This document shows positions 17,346 to 29,588 of a stretch of 64,000 nucleotides of DNA, in pieces. A program made the position numbers and the translations under genes. Position 1 is the first letter of the stretch, and each line of letters begins with the position of its first letter. Under the pieces are notes generated by a model that had not been told where the DNA came from, ran no database searches, and saw only the letters and a program-made list of their open reading frames with translations. The stretch comes from Leuconostoc lactis (GTDB lineage: Bacteria > Bacillota > Bacilli > Lactobacillales > Lactobacillaceae). The stretch is taken from assembly GCF_007954625.1 (NCBI RefSeq), contig NZ_CP042420.1, forward strand, positions 535,001 through 599,000, read 5' to 3'.

Positions 17346-17366
17346 TCAATTTCTTACTGTTATAAT
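17336..17366 (+). promoter_or_regulatory. dnaA promoter
   Basis: Extended -10 TGTTATAAT (17358-17366). The region where a -35 box would lie is occupied by the inverted DnaA-box-like TGTGGAAAA (17336-17344), which suggests autorepression by DnaA. Confidence 0.6.
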
Positions 17367-17475
17367 TAGTTTTGCTACTTCTTCTTTAAATACAGAAAAG
17401 TTGATCGGCACATCACGGCAAATGGACTATTTGTCGTTATTTTGGCATTGTGTCGAATATATAGGAGAGATTTTC

Positions 17476-18822
17476 GTGACAAAACCCATTACAAAAGAGG
17501 AATTATGGAATCAGGTCAAAGCTAAGTTCTATCAAGAAATTGGTCCTGTTTCATTTGATACCTATATCGAACCCTTAACACCCATTACCTTAACTGAATC
17601 ACGGATTGTTTTGGAAGTGCCGGCAGAAGAAAGTGCCGACATTATTGACAACTGGAATAAATCTTATGCCATGAGTTTTGTGCAATATGCCATGGAAATT
17701 GCCGAAGGCTTTATTAAACCAGAACTCCGCGTGGCTGAAAGTCTACCAAAGTCAACGCCAATTCAAACGGAAAACCTCACATTTACCCGCGAATCCGATC
17801 TCAATGAAAACTTCACGTTTGATAAATTTGTTGTCGGCGCTGGTAATGAGAATGCTTACGCGATTGCGCGCGCTGTCGCTGAAGATCCCGGCCGTGTTTA
17901 TAATCCGTACTTGATTTACGGTGGGGTTGGTTTGGGCAAAACCCATTTGATGCAAGCCATCGGGAATGCCTATTCCAAAACAACGCCATCAGCCCGGATT
18001 AAGTACGCCACGGCGGAAGACTTTTTGAATGATTTCACTGAATCATTGCGGGCAGGTGAAGGGGCGACGGCAGCCTTCAAAAAAGAATACCGGACTGTTG
18101 ATCTCTTATTAATTGATGATATTCAGTTCTGGTCAGGCAAAGAAAAGGTGCAGGAAGAATTCTTTAACACCTTTAATGTCTTAACCAAAACTGGCAAGCA
18201 AATCATTATGACCTCCGATAAGCTGCCAACAGAAATCGTGGATTTGCAATCACGTCTGACGTCACGCTTTGAAGCGGGGATCTCAATGGATATTCAAAAG
18301 CCTGATTTACCAACGCGAGTGGCCATTCTCAAGAACCTTGCAGAAACCGATAATTTAACCATTCCAAATGACGTGTTGGAATTAATCGCTGACAAAATTG
18401 ATTCTAATATTCGAACACTAGAGGGGACATTCCACCGTTTTGAGGCGATGTTGCGTTTCCGTAATAAGCCCGCAACGAAAGAAACCGCCCAACAAATTTT
18501 AGGCGATTTAAATATTAATCAAGGGTTTAAAATCACTGTCGAACGCATTCAACAAGTGGTGGCCGATTATTACATGCAAACAATTGATGATCTGAAGAGT
18601 ACCAGTCGGAAAAAAGATTTAGTGACTGCCCGGCACGTCGCGATGTATCTCACCCGGACACTCACCAACGAAAGTTTGCCTGATATTGGCCGTGCTTTTG
18701 GCGGACGGGATCACTCATCGGTCTTGCATGCGACTAACAAGATTACCGAGAAGGCTGAGTCTGATGCACGCACAAAAGAAATGCTTGATGCCTTAACAGA
18801 TGAGATTAAAAACGGGAAATAA
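17476..18822 (+). CDS. dnaA: chromosomal replication initiator DnaA
   Basis: A 448-residue DnaA. N-terminal domain I (LWNQVKAKFYQEIGPVSFDTYI), AAA+ domain with Walker A GGVGLGKT (149-156) and Walker B LLLIDDIQF, arginine-finger region SRLTSRFEAG, and domain IV helix-turn-helix with GRAFGGRDHSSVLHA, which reads the DnaA box. GTG at 17476 is chosen because TAGGAGAG lies 6 bases before it and the protein then begins like other DnaAs; an in-frame upstream ATG would add 72 unrelated residues. It is flanked on both sides by DnaA boxes. Confidence 0.98.
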   Translation: MTKPITKEELWNQVKAKFYQEIGPVSFDTYIEPLTPITLTESRIVLEVPAEESADIIDNWNKSYAMSFVQYAMEIAEGFIKPELRVAESLPKSTPIQTENLTFTRESDLNENFTFDKFVVGAGNENAYAIARAVAEDPGRVYNPYLIYGGVGLGKTHLMQAIGNAYSKTTPSARIKYATAEDFLNDFTESLRAGEGATAAFKKEYRTVDLLLIDDIQFWSGKEKVQEEFFNTFNVLTKTGKQIIMTSDKLPTEIVDLQSRLTSRFEAGISMDIQKPDLPTRVAILKNLAETDNLTIPNDVLELIADKIDSNIRTLEGTFHRFEAMLRFRNKPATKETAQQILGDLNINQGFKITVERIQQVVADYYMQTIDDLKSTSRKKDLVTARHVAMYLTRTLTNESLPDIGRAFGGRDHSSVLHATNKITEKAESDARTKEMLDALTDEIKNGK

Positions 18823-18826
18823 CGTG

Positions 18827-18972
18827 TGTGGATAACATGGGATAACCAGCGTGGTTTTCCCACAACGTTGTGAACAACTGTTTACTAGTCAGCAGTTACC
18901 CACATGGTGTTTTCCACAACTTAAACACCCCTTATTATTACTACTAGATATCTTTATTTAAATTATTTAAAA
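18827..18972 (+). promoter_or_regulatory. oriC, DnaA boxes, DnaA-trio-like element and unwinding region
   Basis: Between dnaA and dnaN: inverted box TGTGGATAA (18827-18835), TTTCCCACA (18856-18864), TTACCCACA (18896-18904) and TTTTCCACA (18910-18918). After a C-rich spacer comes TTATTATTACTACTA (18932-18946), five trinucleotides matching the DnaA-trio layout of B. subtilis, then an AT-only-like tract to 18972. This is the probable strand-opening site. Confidence 0.8.
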
Positions 18973-19011
18973 AGCTACCCAGCTAAGGGCCAAAAATAGA
19001 GGAGCATAATT

Positions 19012-20145
19012 ATGCAATTTTCAATTAATCGCCAAGTGTTTATTAAGTCACTTAATGATGTCTCACGTGCGATTTCATCACGCACAACGATTCCTATTTT
19101 GACCAACATCAAAATTGTCTTGTCGCAAGATGAATTGATTTTGACGGGATCAAACAGTGATATTTCAATTGAAACGCGAATTGAACAATCTGATATGTCT
19201 GCACAATTAGTTATTGGCTCAACGGGTGGGATTACCTTACCAGCAACTTTTTTTGCCAATATCGTTAAAAATCTGCCAGCTGATGATTTAACGTTGGCCG
19301 TTGATGGGTTACGGGCAAGTATCACGTCTGGTGCTTCAGCCTTTACAATTAATGGGCAAGATGTGCGGAACTATCCACAATTGCCAGAATTAGACGATGT
19401 GCAAAGTTTGAGTGTTTCCGCAGCGCAATTGGTCGATATCATTTCACAAACTAAAATCTCTGCCTCAACACAAGAAAGTCGACCAATCTTAACAGGGATT
19501 CATTTGGCCTTAAATGGTAATGATGTGAAGGCCGTGACAACAGATTCACATCGTTTGTCACAACGCATTGTGACGTTGACGGGGACTGATGCACAAGTGA
19601 ACGCGGATGTGATTATGCCAGCAAAGTCTTTCAATGAGTTGCAAAGTCTCTTAGAAGGGCAAGACCGCGTGGACATTAAGTTGGCCAAAAACCAAGCAGT
19701 CTTTGATCTGGGTCACACAACGTTTTATTCACGCCTGTTGGAAGGAAACTATCCAGAAACGGATCGATTAATTCCAACTGAAAGTACGACGCAGTTAACC
19801 ATTGATGCGGGAACCTTACTTGGGGCCATCAACCGTGCGAGTCTGTTGAGTCACGAAAGCCGTAATAACGTAGTCCAATTGACCATGACCGATGGTGTCG
19901 TTACCCTAACTGGGACATCACAAGAAGTGGGGCAAGTGCAAGAAGAGTTACAAACAACGTCAGTTGAGGGTGAGAATCTAGAAATCTCATTTAACCCCGA
20001 TTATGTCCGTGATGCGCTCCGTGTCTTTAACGGTAAGTTAGTTGATTTGAAATTTACCACGAATTTGCGACCATTCACGGTCACGCCGGCTGGAGAAGTG
20101 GATAATAAGCAGTTGCAACTCATTACACCAGTGCGAACGTTTTAA
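19012..20145 (+). CDS. dnaN: DNA polymerase III sliding clamp, beta subunit
   Basis: A 377-residue beta clamp: MQFSINRQVFIKSLNDVSRAISSRTTIPILTNI start, three repeated clamp folds, and the C-terminal LRPFTVTPAGEVDNKQLQLITPVRTF. It rings DNA and tethers polymerases and repair enzymes. Start has AGAGGAGC upstream. Standard second gene after dnaA. Confidence 0.98.
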   Translation: MQFSINRQVFIKSLNDVSRAISSRTTIPILTNIKIVLSQDELILTGSNSDISIETRIEQSDMSAQLVIGSTGGITLPATFFANIVKNLPADDLTLAVDGLRASITSGASAFTINGQDVRNYPQLPELDDVQSLSVSAAQLVDIISQTKISASTQESRPILTGIHLALNGNDVKAVTTDSHRLSQRIVTLTGTDAQVNADVIMPAKSFNELQSLLEGQDRVDIKLAKNQAVFDLGHTTFYSRLLEGNYPETDRLIPTESTTQLTIDAGTLLGAINRASLLSHESRNNVVQLTMTDGVVTLTGTSQEVGQVQEELQTTSVEGENLEISFNPDYVRDALRVFNGKLVDLKFTTNLRPFTVTPAGEVDNKQLQLITPVRTF

Positions 20146-20196
20146 TTCGTGATACGCGTTTTAAATAAAATTAAGTCAAAGTAAACCATTACCCTT

Positions 20197-20241
20197 AAAA
20201 CGACCTAAAATCGCTTAAAGCTGATTTTAGGCCGTTTTTTT
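20197..20241 (+). terminator. terminator of dnaN
   Basis: AAAACG-A-CCTAAAATC (20197-20212) pairs with GATTTTAGG-C-CGTTTT (20223-20238), followed by T residues. Confidence 0.85.
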
Positions 20242-20261
20242 AAGAATTAGCGGTGAAAAAA

Positions 20262-20273
20262 TGGTATAATACA
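20262..20273 (+). promoter_or_regulatory. promoter of yaaA-recF-gyrB
   Basis: Extended -10 TGGTATAAT just upstream of the yaaA start. No clear -35 box. It follows the dnaN terminator, so yaaA and the downstream genes do not rely on dnaA-dnaN transcription. Confidence 0.6.
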
Positions 20274-20285
20274 AAGGTAACCGAT

Positions 20286-20728
20286 ATGACGAAAACGATA
20301 GAAATTACAACTGAATACATCACACTCACACAACTTCTAAAAGAAGAAAATATTATTTCTTCAGGTGGTCAAGCAAAATATTATCTGATGGATTTTCCTG
20401 TCTTACTCAATGGTGAACCGGAAAATCGTCGGGGGAAAAAGCTGTACGACCATGATGAAATCATCGTTGATGGCGAAACCTATATTATTTCGTTAGCTGA
20501 AAATGCTGATGAACTAATTGCTCAGGCACAACAAGAAAAGGATGAACGTGCCCTGGCCGCCAAGAAAACAGTCCGCGATGATCGCATCAAAGCGCAAAAA
20601 GCAGCGGTGGCAAAGGCGCGTAAAGAGGCACGCTTTGCTGAGTTGCGTAAACAAAACAGCTCACGTGCTGGTGGTTTTGGGCGACCAAAGCCAGGGCGTC
20701 GCAGTAACGGGCCAAAAGGACCGGGTTC

Positions 20729-20747
<19 letters not shown>
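20286..20747 (+). CDS. yaaA: S4-domain RNA-binding protein YaaA with basic C-terminal extension
   Basis: A 153-residue protein. The first 75 residues are the usual whole Yaa[24 protein letters not shown] is the S4 RNA-binding helix pair. After that come about 75 extra residues: a Glu/Lys/Ala-rich helix and a Gly/Arg/Lys/Pro-rich tail likely to bind nucleic acid. ATG 20286 is chosen because AAAGG and a -10 lie directly upstream. It overlaps recF by 19 bases. Confidence 0.85.
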
Positions 20748-23891
<3,144 letters not shown>

Positions 23892-23986
23892 TTAATGCGT
23901 ATTTGGCGGTCATAACAGCTTAAAACGCTATGGCTGCTTTTTTGCAGCATCATGCTATCGCAGAAGAACTTTACAAGGAGTAAACA

Positions 23987-26509
23987 ATGTCTGAACAAAA
24001 TGACGCGCGTATTCGTAATGCGAATTTGTCAGAACAAATGAAAACATCATTCTTGTCATACGCTATGTCAGTAATTGTGGCGCGTGCCTTGCCTGATGTC
24101 CGTGATGGTATGAAGCCAGTTCATCGTCGTATTTTGTATTCAATGATTGAACAAGGTAACACACCCGATAAGCCGCATAAAAAATCAGCGCGTATTGTCG
24201 GGGATGTCATGGGTAAATATCATCCGCACGGTGATTCAGCGATCTATGAATCAATGGTGCGGATGGCGCAACCATTCTCATACCGACACATGCTAGTCGA
24301 CGGTCACGGTAACTTTGGCTCTGTCGATGGCGATGGTGCTGCGGCGATGCGTTATACCGAAGCCCGTTTGTCAAAAGTGGCGATGGAGATGGTCCGTGAT
24401 TTAAATAAAGATACGGTCAACTTCGTTCCCAACTATGATGGTGAAGAACGTGAGCCAGAAGTCTTACCAGCTCGGTTCCCAAACCTGTTGGTTAACGGGG
24501 CAACCGGTATTGCGGTTGGGATGGCAACCAATATTCCAACCCATAATTTAGGGGAAGTAATTTCAGCTATTCACGTCTTAATGAATAATCCTACGGCCAC
24601 GACGTCAGATTTGATGGAAGCTTTACCAGGCCCAGATTTCCCTACTGGTGGGATTGTGATGGGTAAGTCTGGTATTCGTCGGGCCTATGAAACTGGCCGT
24701 GGGCGGGTAACCGTTCGTGCCAAAGTGGATATTGAGCAGACAAAGACTGGTAAAGAACAGATTATCGTGACGGAATTACCTTATGCCGTCAATAAAGCCC
24801 GTTTAATTGAACGAATTTCCGAATTGGCACGTGATAAGCGCATTGAAGGCATTACAGGTATCCGTGATGAATCAGATCGTGACGGTTTGCGAATCTCAAT
24901 TGATGTGCGTCGTGATGCGTCAGCCAGTGTTATTTTGAATAACTTGTATAAGGAAACGTTGCTGCAAACGAACTTTAGCTTCAACATGTTGGCGATTAAT
25001 GGTGGTAAGCCACAAACCATGAGTTTGAAGGCTATTTTGGAAGCCTACCTGACGCACCAACGTGAAGTCATTCGTCGTCGAACAGCCTTTGACTTACAAA
25101 AGGCCCAAGCACGCGCCCACATTTTAGAAGGGTTACGTATTGCCTTAGACCATATCGACGCCATCATCACGATCATTCGGTCATCGGCGACTTCTGAAGA
25201 AGCCAAGACCCGTTTGATTGATGGCTATGCTTTATCAGATAAGCAAGCGCAAGCGATTTTGGATATGCGTTTGGTCCGTTTGACCGGTTTGGAACGTGAC
25301 AAGATCGAAGATGAGTATCAAAAGTTAGTCGAATTGATTGCTGATTTGAAGGACATTTTGGCCCATCAAGAGCGTGTCGATCAATTGATTTACGATGAAT
25401 TACTCGAAATCCAAACGAAATTTGGTGATGAACGTCGTACAGAGCTTCAAGTTGGGGATGTGACAACCCTGGAAGATGAAGATCTGATCGAAGAAGAAGA
25501 TGTGATTATCACGTTGACGCGTAATGGTTACATTAAGCGTGTCCCACAAGCGGAATTTAAGGCACAAAACCGTGGTGGCCGTGGTGTGCAAGGCATGAAT
25601 GTCAATGATGAAGACTTTGTGGACCAAATGGTTGCCACATCAACGCATGATACGTTGCTTTTCTTCACTAATAAGGGCAAAGTATACCGGATGAAGGGGT
25701 ATGAAGTGCCAGAATATGGCCGTCAAGCCAAGGGAATTCCTGTTGTAAACCTATTGCATTTTGAAGGCGATGAAAAGATCCAAACAGTCATCAATGTGCG
25801 TGGGGAAGCAACAGACAGTCATGATTACTTGTTCTTCGTGACGCGTCTAGGCGTCGTTAAGCGGACAGCGGTCAGTGAATTTGCCAATATTCGAACGAAC
25901 GGTTTGAAGGCCTTAACGTTGCATGACGATGATGAAGTTTTGTCTGTTCAAATTACGGATGGGACACAAAGTGTGTTAATTGCAACAAAGGACGGTTATT
26001 CTGTGCGCTTTGTTGAAGCAGATGTCCGAATCATGGGTCGTGCTGCTGCCGGTGTGCGTGGAATTCGTTTGCGCGAGAATGACTTAGTCATTGGCGCAGA
26101 CGTCGTGGACGACACCGAGAACGTGCTGGTCATCACGGAAAAAGGTTACGGGAAGCAAACACCAGCTACTGAGTATCCAATCAAGGGTCGTGGCGGTAAA
26201 GGTATCAAAACAGCGAATATTACTGATAAAAACGGTGTGTTAGCTGGGATGACGATCGTCCGCGGTGATGAGGATATTATGGTGACAACGACACAAGGCG
26301 TGATGATTCGCTTTGTCGTGGCATCCGTGAGCCAAACTGGTCGTGCAACCCTGGGTGTGCGTTTGATTCGCTTAGAAGATGGTGCCAAAGTGGCAACATT
26401 AGCAAAGGTTGAACACGAAACAACGGAAGATGTTTCACGTGAAACAGAAGAAGTGATTGAACAAACGACTCAAATCGTTGAACAATTAACGGATGATTTA
26501 GAAGATTAA
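23987..26509 (+). CDS. gyrA: DNA gyrase subunit A
   Basis: An 840-residue Gyr[13 protein letters not shown], the [17 protein letters not shown] region with Ser and Glu at the quinolone-contact positions (wild type), active-site Tyr in [11 protein letters not shown], and a C-terminal beta-pinwheel whose GyrA box reads QNRGGRG. The last 35 or so residues are acidic. A perfect parS (26431-26446) is encoded within this tail. Confidence 0.98.
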   Translation: MSEQNDARIRNANLSEQMKTSFLSYAMSVIVARALPDVRDGMKPVHRRILYSMIEQGNTPDKPHKKSARIVGDVMGKYHPHGDSAIYESMVRMAQPFSYRHMLVDGHGNFGSVDGDGAAAMRYTEARLSKVAMEMVRDLNKDTVNFVPNYDGEEREPEVLPARFPNLLVNGATGIAVGMATNIPTHNLGEVISAIHVLMNNPTATTSDLMEALPGPDFPTGGIVMGKSGIRRAYETGRGRVTVRAKVDIEQTKTGKEQIIVTELPYAVNKARLIERISELARDKRIEGITGIRDESDRDGLRISIDVRRDASASVILNNLYKETLLQTNFSFNMLAINGGKPQTMSLKAILEAYLTHQREVIRRRTAFDLQKAQARAHILEGLRIALDHIDAIITIIRSSATSEEAKTRLIDGYALSDKQAQAILDMRLVRLTGLERDKIEDEYQKLVELIADLKDILAHQERVDQLIYDELLEIQTKFGDERRTELQVGDVTTLEDEDLIEEEDVIITLTRNGYIKRVPQAEFKAQNRGGRGVQGMNVNDEDFVDQMVATSTHDTLLFFTNKGKVYRMKGYEVPEYGRQAKGIPVVNLLHFEGDEKIQTVINVRGEATDSHDYLFFVTRLGVVKRTAVSEFANIRTNGLKALTLHDDDEVLSVQITDGTQSVLIATKDGYSVRFVEADVRIMGRAAAGVRGIRLRENDLVIGADVVDDTENVLVITEKGYGKQTPATEYPIKGRGGKGIKTANITDKNGVLAGMTIVRGDEDIMVTTTQGVMIRFVVASVSQTGRATLGVRLIRLEDGAKVATLAKVEHETTEDVSRETEEVIEQTTQIVEQLTDDLED
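26431..26446. promoter_or_regulatory. parS site within the gyrA 3' end, perfect
   Basis: TGTTTCACGTGAAACA, all 16 bases of the consensus, read as the codons for Val-Ser-Arg-Glu-Thr in the acidic GyrA tail. Confidence 0.92.
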
Positions 26510-26528
26510 TCAAGCATCATCCAGACAT

Positions 26529-26566
26529 ACAAAAAGCCCGCTGATGATCATCAGCGGGCTTTTTGT
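26529..26566. terminator. bidirectional terminator after gyrA
   Basis: A perfect 38-base palindrome, AAAAAGCCCGCTGATGA joined to its complement, flanked by ACA and TGT. Confidence 0.92.
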
Positions 26567-26642
26567 GCGCTATAAACAGTGTTTATGCGCTTGCTAACGG
26601 GATACTAAATGATACGAGGCAATGACTGTTTACACACACCAA

Positions 26643-26897
26643 TTATTCATCATCTGGTGTAACGTCACGCCGTGCCCCTGTTTCATAAGTATGATAGGTG
26701 GTTTGACGTGGTTCATCGGGGATGATAATCCAAGCCAAAAGATAGAAAATAATGCCTGGAAAGGCCATTAGAGAGATAATCACGTAAATAATACGGGTTA
26801 AGGTCACATCCCAACCGAAATATTCGGCAATCCCACCTAGAACGCCGCCGAGAATACGGTTTGAACGAGAACGTGTTAAATGCTTCTTTTTTGACAT
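26643..26897 (-). CDS. PspC domain envelope-stress protein
   Basis: An 84-residue PspC protein: RSRSNRILGGVLGGIAEYFGWDVTLTRIIYVIISL, one membrane helix, then a short polar tail. The family takes part in membrane-stress sensing with PspA or LiaFSR systems. It lies downstream of a HAAS/DUF4097 gene and a PadR gene on the same strand, a common grouping in lactic acid bacteria. Confidence 0.9.
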   Translation of the reverse strand: MSKKKHLTRSRSNRILGGVLGGIAEYFGWDVTLTRIIYVIISLMAFPGIIFYLLAWIIIPDEPRQTTYHTYETGARRDVTPDDE

Positions 26898-26954
26898 GAT
26901 AGGTCTCCTTTTATTGAATGAAAAATTGTATGGTGACAGTGATAATGTGCAGCG

Positions 26955-28295
26955 TTAGTAGACTTTGATGGTACCCAAATCCACTGAGGCCGCAATGGTA
27001 AATTCTGGCATTTGACCAGTAAACCCACGCTTTTCCTGCGGCGTATTGTGGTTAAAATGCCTATCAGGTCGGTTAGGCATGGTCACATTGCCTGATTGTG
27101 ACGAGAGATCAAAATAGTAATCTTGCGTATCAGGCGTCGTTAGACGAATGTCACCGCTTAGAGCTTGTAATTGCAAGTCGTGCGTGAGTGTCTGAATTTT
27201 GAGGCGCAGAGTACCAGATGTCGTGTTAAATTGCCCACCGCCGATAAAGTGATCAACTTTAATTGTGCCAGATGTTACGTTGATTTGACTGTGTGGTAAC
27301 GTCACATGGTCAAGTTGGATGCGACCAGCTTGATTGGTCATCTTAGCGTGATCAATGGTGATATCTCGGCCGTTGACGTCACTGGCTTTGAAATCCCAAT
27401 TGGCTTCGTGGACTTGAAGATGCTTGACGTGGAAGCTACCTGCCGTCAGGGTTAAATTAAAGGTTTTCAGGGTGAGGTTTTTTGCGGTCACTTGACCGGC
27501 GTGATTTGTAACCGTCAGATGGCCATCGGAAAAGTTTTGTGGCAAACCGATATTCACGTGGACTTTCACTTGAAAGAGTCGTGGCGTGTCACCTTGGGTG
27601 ACCACCACTTGATCCGGCGTTTCGGATACTGATGCAAAATAGCGCTGATTATCGCGACTGAAAAATTCATCAATGGTTACGAGATCCGTCTTATCGTTAC
27701 GATAAAAATTTAAGGTAGCATTTTTATAATTTAAAACGAGTGCTTGATCGGTAACGGGCAGCTGAATACTGTGATGTGCAGCAGTCCAATGTGGGGAATT
27801 GGTTGATTCCTGCTCGGTAAAAGTTGCGGTATCGTCAGTGGTATCAAAGGCGTAGAATTTACGACCGACCCGTGCACCAGCGCGGTCGACATGAAGCCAA
27901 TCACCAAATTGCACTTTATTATTTTTACCATCAAGGATAATATCGTCACCTAAGCGGACACCTTGACCATTAATGTGCAGATTACCAAGGCGCAAGCCAT
28001 CATCTGACAAATCAAAGAAGCGGGCTGTCGCATCTTGCGTTGTCTCATCATCAGACGCAGTTTGTTGGGTATGTGAATCACTCATTTCTTGTAAAATAGT
28101 GTCAATATCTCCTAACTGCGCAAAGGTGTCATCGAGTGCTTCTTCATGTGATTTGTCTTGTTGGGCAAAATCTTGATAGGCATCTAGCAAATCAGCCACG
28201 AGTTCTTCTTTAAATTCAGTAAGTTGCGGATTAGGCGTATATTTTGAAAAAATAACGTCTAGGCGAGTACGTATCGCGAGTTCAATTGAGGTCAT
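26955..28295 (-). CDS. HAAS-domain plus DUF4097 beta-repeat protein
   Basis: A 446-residue protein. Residues about 1-75 form a helical HAAS-like domain (LTEFKEELVADLLDAYQDF ... ALDDTFAQLGDIDTILQEM), normally the partner of PadR regulators. Residues about 240-440 are a DUF4097-type right-handed beta repeat with recurring ...NVTSGTIKVDH..., ...NTTSGTLRLKI... and ...ALSGDIRLTT... turns. No signal peptide or membrane helix is seen, so it may stay in the cytoplasm or bind partners. The ATG overlaps the padR stop (TAATG). Confidence 0.8.
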   Translation of the reverse strand: MTSIELAIRTRLDVIFSKYTPNPQLTEFKEELVADLLDAYQDFAQQDKSHEEALDDTFAQLGDIDTILQEMSDSHTQQTASDDETTQDATARFFDLSDDGLRLGNLHINGQGVRLGDDIILDGKNNKVQFGDWLHVDRAGARVGRKFYAFDTTDDTATFTEQESTNSPHWTAAHHSIQLPVTDQALVLNYKNATLNFYRNDKTDLVTIDEFFSRDNQRYFASVSETPDQVVVTQGDTPRLFQVKVHVNIGLPQNFSDGHLTVTNHAGQVTAKNLTLKTFNLTLTAGSFHVKHLQVHEANWDFKASDVNGRDITIDHAKMTNQAGRIQLDHVTLPHSQINVTSGTIKVDHFIGGGQFNTTSGTLRLKIQTLTHDLQLQALSGDIRLTTPDTQDYYFDLSSQSGNVTMPNRPDRHFNHNTPQEKRGFTGQMPEFTIAASVDLGTIKVY

Positions 28296-28642
28296 TATTT
28301 GTCTCCTTCTGCAATCGTGCCAGTGATGAGCTGGCTAATCACATCTTTTGCAAATTGCCAGTCAACAATCGCTTGTTGGAGGTGTTGTTGGCCAGTAGCA
28401 GTAATTTTATAGTATTTCCGGCGAGCCCCTTGGGTTTCATCGCCCCAATAACTGGTAATATCACCACTTTTTTCTAAACGCCGAAAAGCCGTGTATAAAG
28501 TTGCTTCGTTCAGTTCATATTGTTGCTGGCTGAGTAAGCGAACTGATTTGGCGACTTGATAACCATAAGAATCCTGTTGTTGGAGAATATTGAGAATCAT
28601 GGTATCAATGTGACCACGAATAAGGTCTTTAGAAATTGACAT
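28295..28642 (-). CDS. PadR family transcriptional regulator
   Basis: A 115-residue PadR: LIRGHIDTMILNILQQQDSYGYQVAKSV, then winged helix ELNEATLYTAFRRLEKSGDITSYW and the YYKITATGQQHL helix. ATG 28642 is chosen, 8 bases after GTGGAGG. It is first gene of the PadR - HAAS/DUF4097 - PspC set. Its promoter carries an inverted repeat overlapping the -35 box, probably for autorepression. Confidence 0.9.
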   Translation of the reverse strand: MSISKDLIRGHIDTMILNILQQQDSYGYQVAKSVRLLSQQQYELNEATLYTAFRRLEKSGDITSYWGDETQGARRKYYKITATGQQHLQQAIVDWQFAKDVISQLITGTIAEGDK

Positions 28643-28671
28643 CTTATTGTCCTCCACTTAATCTTGCGTTT

Positions 28672-28709
28672 ATTATAGGAAAAATTACTGTGTTTGTCAA
28701 AGTAATTTG
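28672..28709 (-). promoter_or_regulatory. padR promoter with operator-like inverted repeat
   Basis: Reading leftward: TTGACA at 28701-28696, 18-base spacer, TATAAT at 28677-28672. AAATTACT (28683-28690) and AGTAATTT (28702-28709) form a perfect 8-bp inverted repeat with an 11-base spacer containing the -35 box, like known PadR operators (ATGT/ATTAC dyads). Confidence 0.75.
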
Positions 28710-28721
28710 TTAAACAGAGTA

Positions 28722-28755
28722 AAAAAGACAACCAAGCAATGGTTGTCTTTTTTTA
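28722..28755. terminator. terminator of the first two-HTH regulator
   Basis: AAAAAAGACAACCA (28722-28735), loop AGCAA, TGGTTGTCTTTTTT (28741-28754), overlapping the stop of the gene at 28753. Confidence 0.88.
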
Positions 28756-29499
28756 ACCTAGGGTATGCCATATGGCGAGTGGTTGGCTTGTCAAAACACG
28801 TAACCGTTTTTGATAATCAGTTAAGGGTTCCGGCTTTTTTTGGCTCATCCAAACCGAGATAAGGCCAGTTAAGGTTTCGATGTAGTATTCCGTACCCAGG
28901 ACATCTTGCGCCGCCCGTGGTTGATATTTAATCAAAAGGGACTTATATTTGGCTTTCAAAAATTGTACCCACACCCCACGAATATAGGGTCGCGTATATA
29001 AGATATGGAGAACTTTGTGTTCTTGATAAAGTAAGGGCGTCATATCATTGATAAAAACCGTTAAAATATCAGGTTCAACGGCTAAGCGCGACTCGATTTT
29101 GGTTTTAATGTTATCATCGACAGCATTAATAGTGGCATAAGCTAAATCATCGAACGTTGGGAAATAAGCCATGACACGTTCAATGGATAGGCCAGCCAAT
29201 TTGGCAATGGTTGCCATTGTCGGGATTTTATCAGCACTCGCGCGCATACTTTTAATGAAAGCGGCTAAAATGAGTTGTTCGTCATCGAGATCTTGACTGT
29301 TTTGGTCGCTGGGCATAAAAAAATTCAGTGGTAAATGAAACGTTTCAATGATTGTGAGCATCATTTCAGCGGTAGGGTGGCTTTTAGCCCGTTCCCAATT
29401 GGAAACGGATTGATAGGAAATAAACAGTTTGTCAGCAAATGTTTGTTGGGTCAAGCCAAGTGATTTTCGTAGCGCTTTAATTTGGTTACCAATCGCCAT
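28753..29499 (-). CDS. regulator with XRE and TetR-like DNA-binding domains
   Basis: A 248-residue protein. Residues about 5-60 are an XRE helix-turn-helix (IKALRKSLGLTQQTFADKLFISYQSVSNWE). Residues about 75-125 look like a TetR helix-turn-helix (PTMATIAKLAGLSIERVMAYFPTFDDLAYATI) and the rest like a TetR-type helical domain. It is thus two DNA-binding modules in one chain. The gene at 32861-33589 is a paralogue with the same arrangement. No clear target; it sits between the PadR module and pdxR and has its own terminator. Confidence 0.8.
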   Translation of the reverse strand: MAIGNQIKALRKSLGLTQQTFADKLFISYQSVSNWERAKSHPTAEMMLTIIETFHLPLNFFMPSDQNSQDLDDEQLILAAFIKSMRASADKIPTMATIAKLAGLSIERVMAYFPTFDDLAYATINAVDDNIKTKIESRLAVEPDILTVFINDMTPLLYQEHKVLHILYTRPYIRGVWVQFLKAKYKSLLIKYQPRAAQDVLGTEYYIETLTGLISVWMSQKKPEPLTDYQKRLRVLTSQPLAIWHTLG

Positions 29500-29588
29500 T
29501 ATTTTTCCTCAAATGTTATCTTTTAAATGATGCAGGGCATGTACTAAACACGTTCATCATACACTAACTGGTTTAAAAAACCTAGTTG

